Assembly: GCA_963576565.1 (NCBI GenBank)
Contig: OY755038.1
Coordinates: 177,808,438-177,872,437 of the forward strand
Origin: Aspidapion aeneum
Lineage: Eukaryota > Arthropoda > Insecta > Coleoptera > Brentidae
DNA length: 64,000 bases
Direction: 5' to 3'
Shown here: positions 44,831-55,873 of the stretch, in pieces
How the letters are laid out: every line of letters begins with the position of its first letter
How positions within the stretch are numbered: the stretch's first letter is position 1
Notes under the pieces: model-generated
Seen by the model: only the letters and a program-made list of their open reading frames with translations
Database searches by the model: none
What the model was told of the DNA's origin: nothing
Program-made: the position numbers and the translations under genes

Positions 44831-45736
44831 TTAGCAGTGCAGTGATTTGTTTATTCTTATTTGGCAAGAAGTTAACAAATTTACAACCAAAAATATGAGA
44901 AGTTTTAAAGAAGAAGAATTGGTTACGACTTCTAGTTGGATAGTTATGATATGAACTATTTTATATGCGTAAATACTTTTTATGGTCATAATTTTGTTAT
45001 CCCTAAATGCAGAGCGACTATTATTGTTATAAGGTATATAAAATATTAGTCTTATACGTCTCTTTTGGCGTATCAGCACCCTTTCCACATCCATAGGCGA
45101 TGAGATTTTTTACACTTTTTTTTATCTGTTAACTCTACCCAAAATGATTATCGACAATAATTCCCAACATTTTGAGCTATCGCTAACTGGCAAAGGGATG
45201 TCATTAAAGATTATATTGAGGTTTGTAGGTTTACGGGACCTTAAATTCCATAAAGATAGTTTTAGGGAAATTTATAAAAATATTGTTGTGCCTGCACCAG
45301 TTTGAAAATTCATGTAAGGTTAAACTGATTTTTTTATCAAGACAATTTGTTTCCTTTGCTTTGTGTCCTTTGCCGATCCGACGATGGACGCATCATCGGC
45401 AAACTCACAGTCCCCACGTCATACATTCGGGCAGATCGTTAATAAATAAGAAAAATATCAAACGCGCAAGCACACTGGCTTGAGGCGTGCCTGTGTTTGA
45501 GTCTGTGGTCTCTGAATAAATGTTTCCAGTTTTGATTTTGAATTTTGCTATCTGTAAGAAAGGATTTACAAAGTTATTAAGGGGGTTTTGGATACCTCGT
45601 TTTTGAGGTTTTTTGTATATAAAGTTAGGGTCTATGATATCAAAAGCACGGGTTAGATCAAACAATAGTGCAACAACTCTATCGCCTTGGTCAAGTTTGT
45701 TGTAGATACTACTATTTCGGTTTAAAACGTTTTTTT
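44831..45736 (-). pseudogene. LINE fragment C: reverse transcriptase and C-terminus
   Basis: Frame 45665-45405 reads LLFDLTRAFDIIDP (start just upstream), KFKIKTG and SNTGTPQASVLARLIFFLFINDLP, where the canonical block has QGSVLGP. The polymerase Asp-Asp (ADDASIVGS) follows in another frame near 45395. The frame 45094-44831 carries the C-terminal block QKRRIRLIFYIPYNNNSRS typical of CR1/Jockey-like LINEs. It ends abruptly at about 45736, where LINE A begins. Confidence 0.75.
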
Positions 45737-46795
45737 AAGTTGTCCGACGCCTATTCTCCACCTCTTTCAATCCCGTCAATCATCTTCCGTCAGGTTTTTT
45801 TGACTCATTGATCTTTGGATTGACTGTTGCCATTCCAGTTTAGAACGCCCTCTTTTTCTGTGCCCTGTTGGTTGCCATTCTAGGACCTGCTTTGATAATC
45901 TTTCGTAGTTAATCCGTTGTATATGGCCCTACCATATCAGTTGTCTTTTGCTTCCTTCGAGTCCCATTTTTTCTTTTATGATCTCATTTCTTATATGATT
46001 ATATAAGATAAATATTCTTATTGATCTTCTTATTGCATCCATTTCGACACTTTCCATTTTTGCTTTGTATTTTTCTGTTATGCGACAAGTCTTAATTCCA
46101 TACAACAGCGTGCTTTTCACCATTGTTTCATGTACTTATATTAAATTTTACATTCTTTTTTATCTCTCTGCTCCATAAAATACTGTTAGGACAACCAGTT
46201 CTTTACAGTCTGTTCCTGTCTTATCAAATGTAACACCAAAGTATACATACTCATTGTATGGAGATACTGTTTGTCCATTGTCTAGTTCTAACTCACTTGA
46301 TTCGTTTCCAATACTTAAGTAGTGTGTGTTGTCCACGTTCACTGTTGACCCCCCTTTTTAGTATTCTTTCATTAACTTTCTCATCATATACTCCATGTCT
46401 TTTTTATCATTACCTACAATTATTTGGTCGTCAGCAAACTGTAGTGTGTATATGGTAAGTCGGTCGTTAAGTTGTATTCCCATGCCGTGTACTTTACGTT
46501 TCCAGTTTTTTAGAGCTACTGCGGTATATACTTTAAAAAGAGTTGGGGAGATACAACATCTCTGTCCTAAGTCTTTCGTTACCAGGAATTCTTTTGAAAG
46601 TCAATTTCCAATTTTAATTTTTAATTTTGACCACGTGTATAGTTCTTTTATCGCTTTTATATATGTATGATTGATATTGGTTTGTTCTAACACTGTCCAT
46701 AATTTTTCTACTGGAACGGTATCATATGCTTTTTGTAGGTCCACGAAGGTAACATGAGTCTGTATATTTCTGGAACTCCTTTTCTCAATTACTTG
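45737..46795 (-). pseudogene. LINE A, 3' half: reverse transcriptase and C-terminal domain
   Basis: The RT continues from 51521 across an inserted Jockey-like LINE. Blocks in order: QVIEKRSSRNIQ, FVDLQKAYDTVPVEKLW (first Asp), CCISPTLFKVY, LQFADDQIIVGND (catalytic FADD near 46430), then KSTLLYGIKTCRITEKYKAK, RIRNEIIKEKMG and the tail blocks LEWQPTGHRKRGRSKLEW and MSQKNLTEDD near 45800. This tail is typical of a common insect endonuclease-reverse transcriptase family. Several stops and shifts. Confidence 0.85.
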
Positions 46796-46989
46796 TTTTT
46801 TTTTTGTCAAACGCACTGTATTTATTGTATTACAATCTAGTCAGGAAGACTAATTAGCAATTTTATTTTAACTTATTTTACTAGAAAAGTCAGATTTAAA
46901 TTTGGGGTTCACTCAGTCAGTTCTCCCCGCTTTGTTTGGCTGTAACTCACAATTGTGTTTATATCATTATTTTGTTTTATGTAATTCAT

Positions 46990-48300
46990 TTAGTTTACTA
47001 GCTCAAACGGCTTCACTCTTTTTAGTCTTCGAACTAGCATAGTATTGTCTAGAAGCTGAATTGCTTCCACATTCACATGCCGATGGAGTCTATCTTCATG
47101 GCTTTTTGCTTACTTTTTTATAGTCTCTGCTATAGTTTCGATTTTTAGATCTCGATGAAGGTCACTATTTCGAACGTACCAAGGTGCATTCACAATGATT
47201 CTTAATACTTTATTTTGAAATCTCTGTAAACTAGAATGTTACTCTTTTTAGCACAACCCCATAGTTGAATACCATATGTCCATACTGGTTTCAGTATTTG
47301 TCTGTAAAGCAGTAACTTATTATGAATTCTTAAATTGGACTTCTTCCCAATTAGCCAGTTCATTTTTCTATACCTTATCTCAAGTTCTTCTTTTTTTCTT
47401 AACATGTGCTTTTCAGCGCAATTTGGCATCAAGTTTCATACCTAGATATTTTGCCTGATTTGAATATGGTACGGGATTGTTGTTAATTGTTATTTGTATG
47501 TGATTTATATTTTTATTAGTAAAATCAACATGAATTGATTTGGTTTCATTTAATTTTATTCGCCTCTTTGTGGTCCAACTGTGGACTTCGGTGACTGCAT
47601 CCTGAAGTTTTTCTATGCATTTTTCAATAGATGTTTCTACCGTCAATAAACCAGTATCATCGGCAAATGTTGCTAAGTGACAATTTTCTGGCTTTGAGAT
47701 ATCGCAAGTGAATAATAAGTATAGATAAGGGCCTAGTACACTACTCTGGGGCACGCCTGCTTGAATTTCTCTTAAATTTGATCATGAGTCTTCCTGTTTT
47801 ACTCTAAAATATCTATCAGATATGTATGTTTCTAAAATATCCGAATATTGTTTTGGCAGAAACCGTTTTAGTTTAAAATTAAGGCTTGTATGCCATACTT
47901 TGTCAAATGGTTGTGCTACATCTAGAAAAACTGCAGAACAAACTTTTTTCTCTTCTAGTGCTTTTTCTATTATATTAGTAATTCTATGTACTTGATCTAT
48001 CGTGAAATGCTTGTCTTGAAAACCAAATTGATGAGATGGAATAATTTCTGGTCTTTCTATGATGGGTTTTATTCTTTTAAGCAATAATTTTATATAGAGC
48101 TTGGATATAATTGGCAGCAAAGATATTAGCCTGTAAGATGACACGTCATGGAATGGTTTCCCCGGTTTTGGAATCATGATAACTTCTGCAACTTTCCACA
48201 GTCCTAAGCCTAAAGGACGCATTAATTAGGTTCCATAGTTTTACGATAGCTTTTCTGGTGAGTTGTTTTATGACTACCCCGTTAATAAGATCATACCCTG
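46990..48300 (-). pseudogene. LINE B ORF2: reverse transcriptase and C-terminus
   Basis: Frame 48222-47782: WKVAEVIMIPKPGKP, YRLISLLPIISKLYIKLL, SHQFGFQDKHFTIDQVHRI and VFLDVAQPFDKVWH (first Asp, with A-Q for the usual Q-A). Frame 47754-47413: PQSSVLGPYLYLLFTCD, HLATFADDTGLL (catalytic FADD) and KTKSIHVDFTN-like thumb, then NQAKYLGMKLDAKL. Frame 47432-47202: NLRIHNKLLLYRQILKPVWTYGIQLWG. This block order is that of Jockey-clade LINEs. Confidence 0.88.
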
Positions 48301-49274
48301 GGGCTTTTTTATATTATATTTCTTTTGGTGATATAAGCTTAATATGGTCTTTGATTTGATGGGGTTCGTTTAAATGAAAGTTTTCATCTGGTGCTTCGTG
48401 GGGCTGAAATGTTTTTTTTCAACGACTTGCAAATATATCTGCTTTTTCTTCGTTACTCCTTGCCCACTGGTTGTTAGATTTTCGTATGGGTGGAATTTGG
48501 ATAATTGGTTTTTTAAAATCTTTGGTTGCTTTTCGAAGGGAATAGTCGGTATTTTTATCATTTGTAAGTTCATTAAGAAAATGGTTAATAGATTAATTTT
48601 TTATTACTAGAATTTCTCGGCTTATGCGCTACGTCATGTTGTTGAAATTTGTTTTGTCCTGAGGATCACGGCTTGGTTGCCACTTTCTTCTTAGTTTCCT
48701 TTTTTCCAATATAAGGTCTCTAATTTCCATTGGATAGTTTTTTCCCTTAAAAATTCTCTTTGGTTTTGGACTGTTTTCCCAAGCTGCTTGTTGAGTATTT
48801 GTAACAAAATATTCAATTTCTTTATCGATTTATTCTGGCGTTTGCACTGGTACTGATAGGTTTATTTTTTCTGACAGACTTTGTTTAAAACTAATCCAGT
48901 CGGTTAGTTTATTAACTAGTGAGATATTTGCTTCTTTCTTTATTATGTTTTTACTAAGAGTTAGAATAATAGGGAAATGATCTGAGTGTAAACCAAAACT
49001 TACTATCTACAAAACTTAAGGATATATTTTTTACTATAAAAAAATCAATTAGATCTGAAATTTTTCCTGGATCTGTTGGATAGTATGTGGGCTTACCAGT
49101 TGATATCGGCTCACATTGATAGTCACTAATAGCTTGCAAAAGTTTCGTCAGTCTAGATCCCCAGTAGGTATTTTTTGCTTTGGTAAACTTATCACGTCCT
49201 TGCAATGCAACTATAGGTAAATTTAGTGGGAATAAGGACACTGTTGTTCTGGTAAATATACGTTTTAATCCATC

Positions 49275-49312
49275 GGTAACATTTCGACAATGGTTTTTGT
49301 CTTCATCAGACC
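49275..49312 (-). ncRNA. Hammerhead ribozyme motif, left arm
   Basis: On the minus strand: GGT, CTGATGA, a helix II with GACA and TGTC around AAAACCAT, GAAATGTT, ACC. Consensus at C3, G8 and GAAA; the helix III segment is ATGT rather than the self-complementary ACGT of the right arm. Confidence 0.6.
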
Positions 49313-49512
49313 TTCAGACTAGATCGTACATTGAAACAACAAAAAACAAGAATTCAAGCACATCAGGAAAACAAACGGCACAAAATTAATCAAAGAAAAT
49401 ATAAATAATTAGCAGATTAATGTCGGGTTTCGTTTTTAATTTTGTGCCGTTTGTTTTCCTGATGTGCTTGAATTCTTGTTTTTTGTTGTTCCAATGTACG
49501 ATCTAGTCTGAA

Positions 49513-49550
49513 GGTCTGATGAAGACAAAAACCATTGTCGAAACGTTACC
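49513..49550 (+). ncRNA. Hammerhead ribozyme motif, right arm
   Basis: GGT, CTGATGA, GACA...TGTC helix II, GAAACGTT, ACC. All conserved core positions match the type I hammerhead consensus (CUGANGA, GAAA, UH cleavage site). Helix III is limited to self-complementary ACGT, so monomer folding would be weak and a dimer is more likely. This is the best candidate for activity in the window. Confidence 0.65.
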
Positions 49551-50027
49551 GATGGATTAAAACGTATATTTACCAGAACAGCAGTGTCCTTATTCCCACT
49601 AAATTTACCTATGGTATTTTTTGCATTAAAGTCACTAACTGTAAAACGGTTTCCTAGTTTTCTGAGAAAATTAAGATATTGATTTTTCTTTAGTAAGTGC
49701 CTTGGTGGTATATAGACAGCACTTATGACTAGTGTATATGTTTTGATTTTTACACTTACTAATTTAGCTTAAATCTCTATGGTTTTATATTCCATCTCCT
49801 CATAGTGTGATATATTTTCTTTAATTATTACAGCACTTCCCCCATGTGCAGTATTGCTAGGTTGAGTTGTATGATACACTTTATAACCTTTAAATTTAAT
49901 GTGAGACTGGTTAGTGAAATGCGTTTCTGACACAAGACAGACGTCAATTTTTTCTATGTCTAGAATAACCTGCAAGTCTTGCTGGTTTTGCAAGAGACCA
50001 TTGGCATTCCAGGCTAGAATTCTAAGA

Positions 50028-51363
50028 TTACTGACCATTTTGAGGCATATTGGTAGCTCCGTGATTGCTACTTTCTAGTTTAGTTAATCGCTCATCAAGT
50101 TTGTTCAATTTCTCCAAAATTAATTGTAGTGTTTGTTCCATAGTATTTTGACTACTGATATTTATATCAGGTATAATAGCTGTTGCTGCTTGGCTGTATG
50201 TCCTTGTCACAGAGTTTTGTGTGACTGTGTTTTTAGTTTGTTGGTTTTGTCTATTTGTACTCACGTTTGGTATGAAATTCGGTTTCTTAGTTTTATTTTT
50301 TAATTTTTGGATTTCTTTAGCAACAAGGCATTCTCTGTAGTTAGCAGGATGCTTGCCTCCACAGTGGATGCATTTTGGTTTGGGGCATTCTACAGTAAGA
50401 TGTTCCCCGTGCATTTTACGCAACGTGGTTCTTCAGCGCAATATTTTTGCGTGTGTCCATAAGATTGACATCTTTTGCATTGAGGGACTAATTTTGAGGT
50501 TTTTAGTGCTTTTATTTCCACTTCAATCCCAAGGATACTGGAAATTTCAAAAATATTGTTGATATCTTCATCGTGGCTAAATGTGAGCATAAACATATTA
50601 AGAGGTTGTCTTGTTCTCCATTTCAGTTTGTTGATGGCTTCCAGTGCCTTAAAACCTTTTTTTTGTAGATCAGCTACAAGTTTTTGTGGGTCACATGAGA
50701 AGTGTAGCCTATTCGCGATTACTCTAATTGGCCTTATTTGTTTGTTTTCATATGAGTGCCATTGATGCTTTACTTCATTAAGCATTTTAGTAACGAGCCG
50801 ATAGCTGTGTGCGTCTTGTACATTTATTTTCGTTATTTAAAACTTTTATTTTAACTCCTTGTATGATATTTAACTTTTCATAAATATCATTAAAATTATT
50901 TACGCCATTTACCATGATCGGTGAAGGTAATGGAGCTTTTTTAACCTTAGTAGCGGTTGTTCATTTTGTGTTTTATTGGAGGGCTTTCTAGTGTCCGAGC
51001 TTTTTTGTGGTGGTGAGAGTGAAGTATCCATTCGACGTTTTTTCCAACCTTTTCCTTTTTTTTAGATCCACTCAGTTTCTCTTGCCAGATCGTCCTCATC
51101 AGTAATGTAGTCCGTCAGACTCTTCTTTTTTAGTGACTTTTGTCTCTAAATCTGCAAACTTTTTTTGCATACTTTTCCAGTGAATCTTTTTTGTTTTGGG
51201 ATTTTTTCCATTCGCTATATAAAACTTCATCATTTTATGTTCTAGCATGGCTATCCTGAAATAATTCGGCATTATCCATTTTTTCTTGATTTTGTTTGGG
51301 CTTTTCGCTAATTTTTAAAAGAAGCTTTACAGGTGATGGTACCCTTTTTTTGCTTTTAAACAT
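50028..51363 (-). pseudogene. LINE B ORF1: CCHC nucleic-acid-binding protein
   Basis: A likely start MFKSKKRVPSPVKLLLK is at 51363, followed by a basic, broken N-terminal region. From 50785 the frame has a conserved Jockey Gag-like domain (RPIRVIANRLHFSCDP, ALEAINKLKWRTRQPL), then three Cys knuckles: CKRCQSYGHTQKYC, CVKC..HLTVEC (across a frame change near 50410) and CIHCGGKHPANYREC. The C-terminus is a coiled-coil-like stretch (LILEKLNKLDERLTKLE). The last codons overlap the ORF2 start. Confidence 0.85.
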
Positions 51364-51520
51364 GATATATCATTTATAATAAACATTGTTTATAGATATT
51401 CAACACAGATTTTCGCGCGCGCGGTTTATTATATACAAAACAAACCCCGACTTGACCTAGTTAGCACTATTATGTAGGTACGACACAATACAACCGTAGC
51501 GAACTGCGATCGAACGAATA

Positions 51521-52660
51521 CTGTTTAAGACAAAAAACATTATCACTACAAGATCTGCCTGCACGAAACCCACTTTGCTCTTCTTTTTTTTGGTCATCAA
51601 AATCATTCTCTATTAGGTCTCTAAGAATCCTACCGTACAATACTGGTTACTTTCTTTTTAAATCGTATATTACGTATTTCTTATTCTACTGCTTACAAAA
51701 TATACACTGGTTTCTGAAGTTCCTCTGTAATTGTTGCAATCCAGCTTGTTTCCTTTTTTATGTATTGAGAACATGAATGCTATTTTCCAATCATCAGGTA
51801 CTGTATGTCCGTTAATGCATTGATTGATAATATATGTGAGATTTTCTGGTAGTTTCTCTAATCCATATTTGAGCATTTAGCTTATATTCCCCCAGGTCCG
51901 CTAGCTTTTCCGGATTTATGCTTTTTAATACTATTCCTTATCATTTCTTTTTCGATAATTACTTCCTCGCCATGTACTTTTGTGTCTCTCCTGGGAGAGG
52001 CTGATAGATATTCGGGTTTTTTCCTGCAGCAGTCTCTTGTAGTGTTCTGTTCATTTTTGTTGTTTGGTTTTTTACCGTAGAAATGAATTTCCATATTTCA
52101 GAACTCTGCGTACTTCCTACGTGTGTATTTATATCGTGGCATTTGCGCTCGAACATTTCATGTCTTCTGATTTTCCTGTTGATTTCTTGGTCTCTTTGCT
52201 CTTTAGTACTGACTCGTTTTAGGTATGTGCGTTTTTTCTCCTTGATCATTTCCTGTATTTCCTCCCTCCACCACATCTTATCGTTATTTCTATTATCTTG
52301 GTATCCAACAGTTTCTTTGCTTGCTTCCTTCAAACGTTTTACTATGTTTGTATGTATCTTCTCAAATAAATGATGTGTGTTTATTAATTTTTTATCTAAT
52401 CGTTTCTGATACAATCTTTGCGTACTTTCGATTTCTAGATTTCTAAAGTTATATTTTTGATTTTCTTTGATGCATTCTTTCTCCAATACTTTCGTCTCTA
52501 TTTGTTTTTCTTAAGGGGAATAATATTTTTGCATTTACCAGATGGTGGTCAGATCCATAGGTAACACCTCGAAGTGTTCGCACATCATACCATTTCAGTT
52601 CCCAGTGTTGCCCACCTATAGCATAATCAACGAGGGGTAAACCGCGTGGGTATTTTGGTG
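51521..52660 (-). pseudogene. LINE A, 5' part: end of endonuclease and start of RT
   Basis: From about 52660 the frame reads LPLVDYAIGG, then VRTLRGVTYGSDHHLV, the C-terminal SDH block of an AP-like endonuclease. A linker follows (52486-51959) with DKMWWREEIQEMIKEKKRTY, characteristic of this insect LINE family. RT begins with PDDWKIAFMFSIHKKGNKLD and NNYRG (51876-51670) and EEQSGFRAGRSCSDNVFCLK (about 51560), where LINE B is inserted. The 5' end is truncated near 52660. Confidence 0.83.
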
Positions 52661-52835
52661 TACAAATCTTGGGTATTAGGGAAATTGTTAGAGGAAATAG
52701 TGGTTATTAGAGGTATTATTAGGGTATTGGTGGGTATTAGTAGGCATTAGTGGGTATTAGAAGGGTATTAGATGTAATAGCCGGGGTAATAGAGGAATTA
52801 GTCTGGGTAATAGCTGTATTAGAATTATAAAAGAA
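52661..52835. repeat. Degenerate short tandem repeat, gggtattag-like
   Basis: Words such as gggtattag, ggtattatt, gggtattgg, ggcattag and gggtaatag recur about fifteen times in 175 bp. It abuts the truncated end of LINE A. Confidence 0.75.
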
Positions 52836-52966
52836 CATACGATTTTTCAAACTTATTTCCCTATTTACCACAGAACAAGTCCAATATAACCTGGAATCTG
52901 GTACCCTACGACGCGTATCAATATGCTACAGTAGATTATGAGCATTTTTTATGGGAACCTCCTTAT
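52836..52966. other. Short spacer before the gypsy LTR
   Basis: No feature seen apart from cttat at 52962-52966, the left copy of the target duplication. Confidence 0.4.
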
Positions 52967-53098
52967 TGTGATATTCTTATTTTAATGGATTGAGAATAAT
53001 TTATTTTTTATATCCATTTTCTGACAACTTTATAATGAATACTTCAAATAATCAAAATATTACATAAACAAATATACAATGTGAATTATATCACATCA
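52967..53098 (-). repeat. Compact gypsy 3' LTR
   Basis: 132 bp; only a handful of differences from 56335-56466 (for example actttataatg versus acttcataatg). Confidence 0.93.
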
Positions 53099-54145
53099 TC
53101 TTCCCCTTCAATCTTTTTACATCATTCAATCTCTTTCTTCCCCCCAATCGAATAAATCTTCGGCTTCTAATTAAAATTCTTCCACTAGGTAGTTTGATGG
53201 TGTAATTTCTATATGGTCCAATATCAACAATAACTGCAACTCTATTCCACCGTTTAGAACGCCAATCTTGAATCCATGTGGTTTTGCCAATAGGGATGGC
53301 CGCCAAACTCTTTGAATGTTGATAATAACTATTCTTCGTTGTTAATTGTTGTGTTGCTTTACGGTCGTATACATTTGCCAAGTCAATCCATTTCCTTTGA
53401 AACATTTTGGAATGTGCTGGTACCAAAGATCTTAATGTGTGGCCAAAGAGTAATTCAGGTGGCGAAAAACCTTTTATTTTGGGAGTGTTTCGCCATTCTA
53501 ACAGGCCTGCATAATATTTTTCTTCATTTAAGTATCCTTCGCACATGCATTTTCTGACTAAATCTTTTATAGCTTTTACAGCTGCTTCAGCATGACCATT
53601 ACTTTGAGGGTAATGAGGAGTTGAAGGAGATCGGTTCACGTTCCACATCTGCAAAAATTGTTTTATTTCATAAGAATCTGGGGTCCACAATCTGATCTTA
53701 ATCTAACCGGTACTCCTGTATCGCAGAATGCTTTTCTGAGAAAAGTAATTACGTCTGTGGTGTTAGGACAATTGTTTCCAAATTGGCAAATTATTAGCCA
53801 TCCAGAAAATCTATCTGCATATACTATAAAATATTTTCCATTACATGTAAATAGATCGGTTGAAACATCTTCGAACGGTCTTGTAGCTGGTGGATCGAAA
53901 ATCATTGGTTCTTTTTGCTGTGATGGTTTAAAGTGCAAACATAATTGACAAGAATCAATCAAATTTTTGATATCACTATTTATTCCTGGCCAAAATATTG
54001 TTTGTCTTGAACGTCTTTTTGTTCTTTCTATTCCTTGATGTGAATCATGAAGCCTCTCTAAGGCCTCACTTCTTCTATCTTTAGGTATTAAAATTTGATT
54101 GTTTTTTAATACCAAACCACTATCTACACTTAGATAGTTTCTCAT
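53091..54145 (-). pseudogene. pol: Compact gypsy integrase in two frames
   Basis: Frame 54145-53663 has an HHCC zinc site (LHDSHQGIERTKRR with two His, SCQLCLHF with two Cys), then DVSTDLFTCNGK (first Asp) and RLRSDCGPQI (second Asp). Frame 53690-53091 continues with TPHYPQSNGHAEAAVKAIK (Glu), RNTPKIKGFSPPELLFG, and a C-terminal domain (WIQDWRSKRWNRVAVIVDIG, RSRRFIRL). One frameshift near 53675 separates them. All catalytic residues are present. Confidence 0.92.
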
Positions 54146-54216
54146 GTTCCAATATGGAAATAAATTAATTTTTAACTCACTTTTATTTTTTGGAAAGCCT
54201 TCTTTAATTTGGCTTA

Positions 54217-55224
54217 TTAATTCTTGATATTATTATCCTTTTCAGCAGATTTTTGTAAGTTAATCAGAAGTGAATCTTGTAGATGAGATTTTCTGTAACT
54301 TTCTTCAGTATTGTCAGCAATAGAAATTTGACGGGCAATAAAGGAAATTATTTGTTGAGTAGATTCTTCTGCCAGCATATCTTCTTTAGTGGGTGTTTGT
54401 ACTGGACACCTTGACAATGCGTCAGGGATTTGGTGTTCTTTACCTTTCTTCCAGAAGGCTGTGAATCGATAACTACATAATTTTTCTTTTAGTCTCTGAA
54501 TTCGCGGATTTTCTATACTGTCTAAATTTTTGTCATTTAGGATGGTAATTAATAGTTTATGATCGGTAAAAATCGAAAATTCGTTTAAACCTAGTAGATA
54601 AGTTCGGCATTTGTTTATGGCCCAAACAACTCCTAGAAGTTCAAGTTCTACCATGGAATATCTTGATTCAACATCTGATAAAAATCTTGAACCACATTGA
54701 ACTATTGTCCAATTATTGTTATGCTTTTGCATTAGTATAAATCCAAGACCATTTAATTTTGAAGCATCAGTATGTATAGCGGTAATTCTTTTAGGATCAA
54801 AATGAGACAGTATTGGTGGTTTTGTCAAAGCACTCTTGACGTTTTCAAAAGCTCTGTCGTGTTCATAGGTCCATAAAAATTGATTTTTAGTTTTTAATAG
54901 AGTTCTTAATGGATTAGCGGCAGAACTCACTTTATCAGAGTATGAACCCAATTGATTTACTATACCCATAAAAGAACGTAGTTCCGTCAAATTTTTTGGA
55001 GTTGGAAATTTTTTTATACATTCAATTTTCTTTGGATCAGCTTCAATTCCATCTTTGCCAACAATATACCCAACATATGGTACTTTTGATTTGGCAAAAA
55101 CAAATTTATTGGAATTTAAAGTTATTGAATTTTCACGACAACGTATTAACAATTTTAGAATACGATTGTAATGGTCATTAAATGATTTGTCATATAATAG
55201 AATATCATCCACTACTTTTTCCAT
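54217..55224 (-). pseudogene. pol: Compact gypsy RT (palm, connection) and RNase H
   Basis: 335 codons. It opens just before the catalytic block, which reads KVVDDILLYD (Y-x-D-D has lost its Tyr to Val). Then FAKSKVPYVGYIVGKDGIE, LRSFMGIVNQLGSY, and RNase H with AIHTDASKLNGLG (Asp), MVELELLGVVWA (Glu), IFTDHKLL (Asp) and HQIPDALSRCP (Asp). The start codon is not native; the RT frame upstream is shifted. Confidence 0.92.
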
Positions 55225-55873
55225 ATTACCAATATTTTCTAATGCTTGATCTCCACGTCTGCAAAATTCGTCACCGGAACTGAAGGCCCATGGGACATCG
55301 AAGAAACATGTATCTGCCCCAGGGTGTTAAAAAAGTTGTCAATTTTTTACTTTCTTCATCTAAGGGAAGTTGCCAATAACCGCTCGCAGCATCTAGTGTC
55401 GTAAAATATTTTGAATCTCCTTGTATATTGGAAACTGCATCTCATGGACATTTAAATGGATGGACAGGTCTTAAAATATATGGATTAAGTTTTTTATAGT
55501 CAACACAAATCCTTAATTTTCCATTAGACTTTTCAACAACAACTAATGGGCTTACTGATTCAGTAGGAATATCGTCTAGTGGTTTAGCAATTCCTTTTCT
55601 GACCATATCATCCAATTCTTCTTTGACTTTTTGTCTCCAAAAAAATGGTATTTTTCTAGGGCAGCTAATAGAATGTAAAACAGCATCTGACTTTAAGTGG
55701 ATGTGAATTGGTGGTCCATCCATTGGTTTTAAATTTTCCATGTCAAAAACATCATGAAATTCTTTTATCAAATCTTCTTTAATTTTTTCATAATTATCTT
55801 CTTTTAAATCATTACATGAAGTCACATTTGTTACACAGATAGATGAATTTTTAATATATTTTTTTGGCTTCAA
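55225..55873 (-). pseudogene. pol: Compact gypsy RT N-terminal part
   Basis: Frame 55873-55442 includes EFHDVFDMENLKPMDGPP, a basic FWRQKVKEELDDMVRKGI block and SPLVVVEKSNGKLRICVDYK, the RT fingers. It ends in a premature stop near 55442. The following palm block (YFTTLDAASGYWQLPLD, with the first catalytic Asp) is in another frame near 55410-55350. Confidence 0.88.

Larger units (their letters stand above)
49179..49614. mobile_element. 436-bp inverted-repeat insert with two hammerheads
   Basis: Arms at about 49205-49390 and 49430-49613 are inverted copies separated by about 40 bp. GGTATTTTTTGC flanks both sides (49167-49178 and 49615-49626), a 12-bp target duplication, and removing the insert restores the LINE endonuclease frame. 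Each arm carries a hammerhead motif pointing outward. Inverted pLTR pairs with hammerheads suggest a minimal Penelope-like or retrozyme-like element with no protein. Confidence 0.85.
48301..50038 (-). pseudogene. LINE B ORF2: endonuclease region, interrupted
   Basis: Starts MVSNLRILAWNANGLLQ at 50038 with the AP-endonuclease Asn block, then CLVSETHFTN (catalytic Glu) and GGSAVIIKENI. The SDFNAKN block is cut by the hammerhead-bearing insert at 49614-49179; after it the frame resumes AKNTYWGSRLTKLLQAI, then GKISDLIDFFIVKNI. A typical SDH block lies near 48980-48960 in another frame. Several stops. Confidence 0.85.
46796..51520 (-). mobile_element. LINE B: Jockey-like LINE inserted in LINE A
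   Basis: 4.7 kb. The 3' end has a poly(A) run (T10 at 46796-46805 on the plus strand). The 5' end lies at 51520; joining 51521 to 46795 restores LINE A (CLKQVIEKR). It has a CCHC Gag-like ORF1 and an EN-RT ORF2 whose ATG overlaps the ORF1 stop (ATGGTCAGTAA, 50038-50028). A 436-bp hammerhead-bearing insert breaks ORF2 at 49179-49614. Many frame breaks; full length but dead. Confidence 0.88.

Noticed and set aside
52083..52373. 96-codon plus-strand hydrophobic frame
   Set aside because: It is antisense to the LINE A linker, whose minus-strand reading matches a known LINE family.
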